Shown here piece by piece: positions 4,981 through 5,338 of a DNA stretch of 5,338 bases. The notes beneath the pieces are model-generated. The model did not search any database. It saw only the letters and a program-made list of their open reading frames with translations, and was not told the DNA's origin. Position 1 is the first letter of the stretch. Every line of letters starts with the position of its first letter. The position numbers and the translations under genes were made by a program. Source of the stretch: Pseudomonadota bacterium (GTDB taxonomy: Bacteria; Pseudomonadota; Gammaproteobacteria; Burkholderiales; SG8-39); assembly GCA_021848555.1 (NCBI GenBank), contig JAJZUN010000243.1, positions 1 to 5,338 of the forward strand. The letters are read 5' to 3'.

Positions 4981-5012
4981 GCGCGCACACAGCCGCAACC
5001 CGACCGGATCCC

Positions 5013-5338
5013 ATGCCCACCTACCGCATCGCACCGAGCCTGCTTTCCGCCGACTTCGCCCGGCTGGGCGAAGAGGTCACGGGCGTGGTCGCCGCCGGCG
5101 CCGATATGATCCATTTCGACGTGATGGACAACCATTACGTTCCCAACCTGACCATCGGTCCGCTGGTCTGCGCGGCGATCAGGCCGCTGACCAAGGCGCT
5201 CATCGACGTGCACCTGATGTTGAAGCCGGTGGACCGCATCGTTCCCGACTTCGCCCGCGCGGGCGCCGATATCATCAGCTTTCACCCCGAAGCCAGCGAA
5301 CACGTCGACCGCACGATCGCGCTGATCCAAGATCGGAA
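5013..5338 (+). CDS. rpe: Ribulose-phosphate 3-epimerase (5' part, cut by window end)
   Basis: The first 106-108 codons of a TIM-barrel enzyme that interconverts ribulose 5-phosphate and xylulose 5-phosphate in the pentose phosphate pathway and, in autotrophs, the Calvin cycle. Typical motifs are [10 protein letters not shown] (6-15), H34-F-D36-V-M-D with metal ligand and catalytic Asp, H-Y-V-P-N (41-45), D-V-H67-L-M with the third metal ligand, and F-H-P-E-A (90-94). Only a weak GGA lies before the ATG at 5013. Roughly half of the usual 220-230 residues are missing beyond the edge. The last nine bases (5330-5338) are identical to the start of an Illumina adapter and give R and K/N where the family normally has a conserved Gly (G-C-x-A-G), so the final two codons may not be genomic. 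Confidence 0.95.
   Translation, partial: MPTYRIAPSLLSADFARLGEEVTGVVAAGADMIHFDVMDNHYVPNLTIGPLVCAAIRPLTKALIDVHLMLKPVDRIVPDFARAGADIISFHPEASEHVDRTIALIQDR

Noticed and set aside
4872..5330. Minus-strand open frame of 152 codons
   Set aside because: It is antisense to rpe and the promoter region, and rpe is unambiguous.
1..5338. CRISPR array, transposase, prophage or defence island
   Set aside because: No regularly spaced repeats, integrase or transposase motifs, or defence-gene cluster are visible. Apart from the REP-like element, the content is housekeeping.

Overview
The window is a GC-rich, densely coding stretch that looks like a betaproteobacterial chromosome. The evidence is the protein families present (a UbiH/UbiF-type hydroxylase followed by dsbC), the arrangement mltA-apaG with a divergent rpe, which I recall as common in Betaproteobacteria, and GC-rich codon use throughout. 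The species cannot be named from this sequence. The odd length and a terminal 9-mer that matches an Illumina adapter suggest that this is a complete metagenomic or draft contig.

Layout, left to right. The last codons of an unidentified gene (1-21) are followed by a small protein with seven cysteines (42-290). Next comes a helical protein resembling HEPN-like families (about 301-666). A perfect inverted repeat (768-804) acts as a probable terminator for an elongator-type tRNA-Met(CAT) on the minus strand (812-888), which has its own near-consensus sigma70 promoter (903-932). On the plus strand follow a UbiH/UbiF/COQ6-family FAD hydroxylase (1087-2247, ubiquinone biosynthesis) and dsbC (2304-3032, periplasmic disulfide isomerase), probably co-transcribed, with a hairpin just upstream of the dsbC ribosome binding site. 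Convergent to dsbC, 7 bases away, is mltA on the minus strand (3040-4293, outer-membrane lipoprotein lytic transglycosylase). A 35-residue single-pass membrane protein (4292-4399, plus) starts head-to-head with mltA, sharing the bases CATG. A REP/REPIN-like imperfect inverted repeat (4396-4470) separates it from apaG (4479-4862, minus). apaG diverges from rpe (5013 to the window end, partial; ribulose-phosphate 3-epimerase).

Most genes are ordinary housekeeping functions: quinone synthesis, envelope disulfide and murein maintenance, pentose phosphate metabolism and a tRNA. I see no clear undescribed system such as a defence island, CRISPR array or mobile element with a transposase. The points that deserve attention are small-scale. 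Two genes (the hydroxylase and apaG) share an identical leaderless-type start layout, TAAAAT-N6-ATG with an in-frame stop inside the -10 box. A 14-bp perfect inverted repeat carries the apaG and rpe -10 regions. The mltA and small-ORF start codons overlap on opposite strands. A Cys-Pro-rich linker follows the MltA lipobox. At the left end sits an uncharacterised pair of a Cys-rich protein and a HEPN-like protein.
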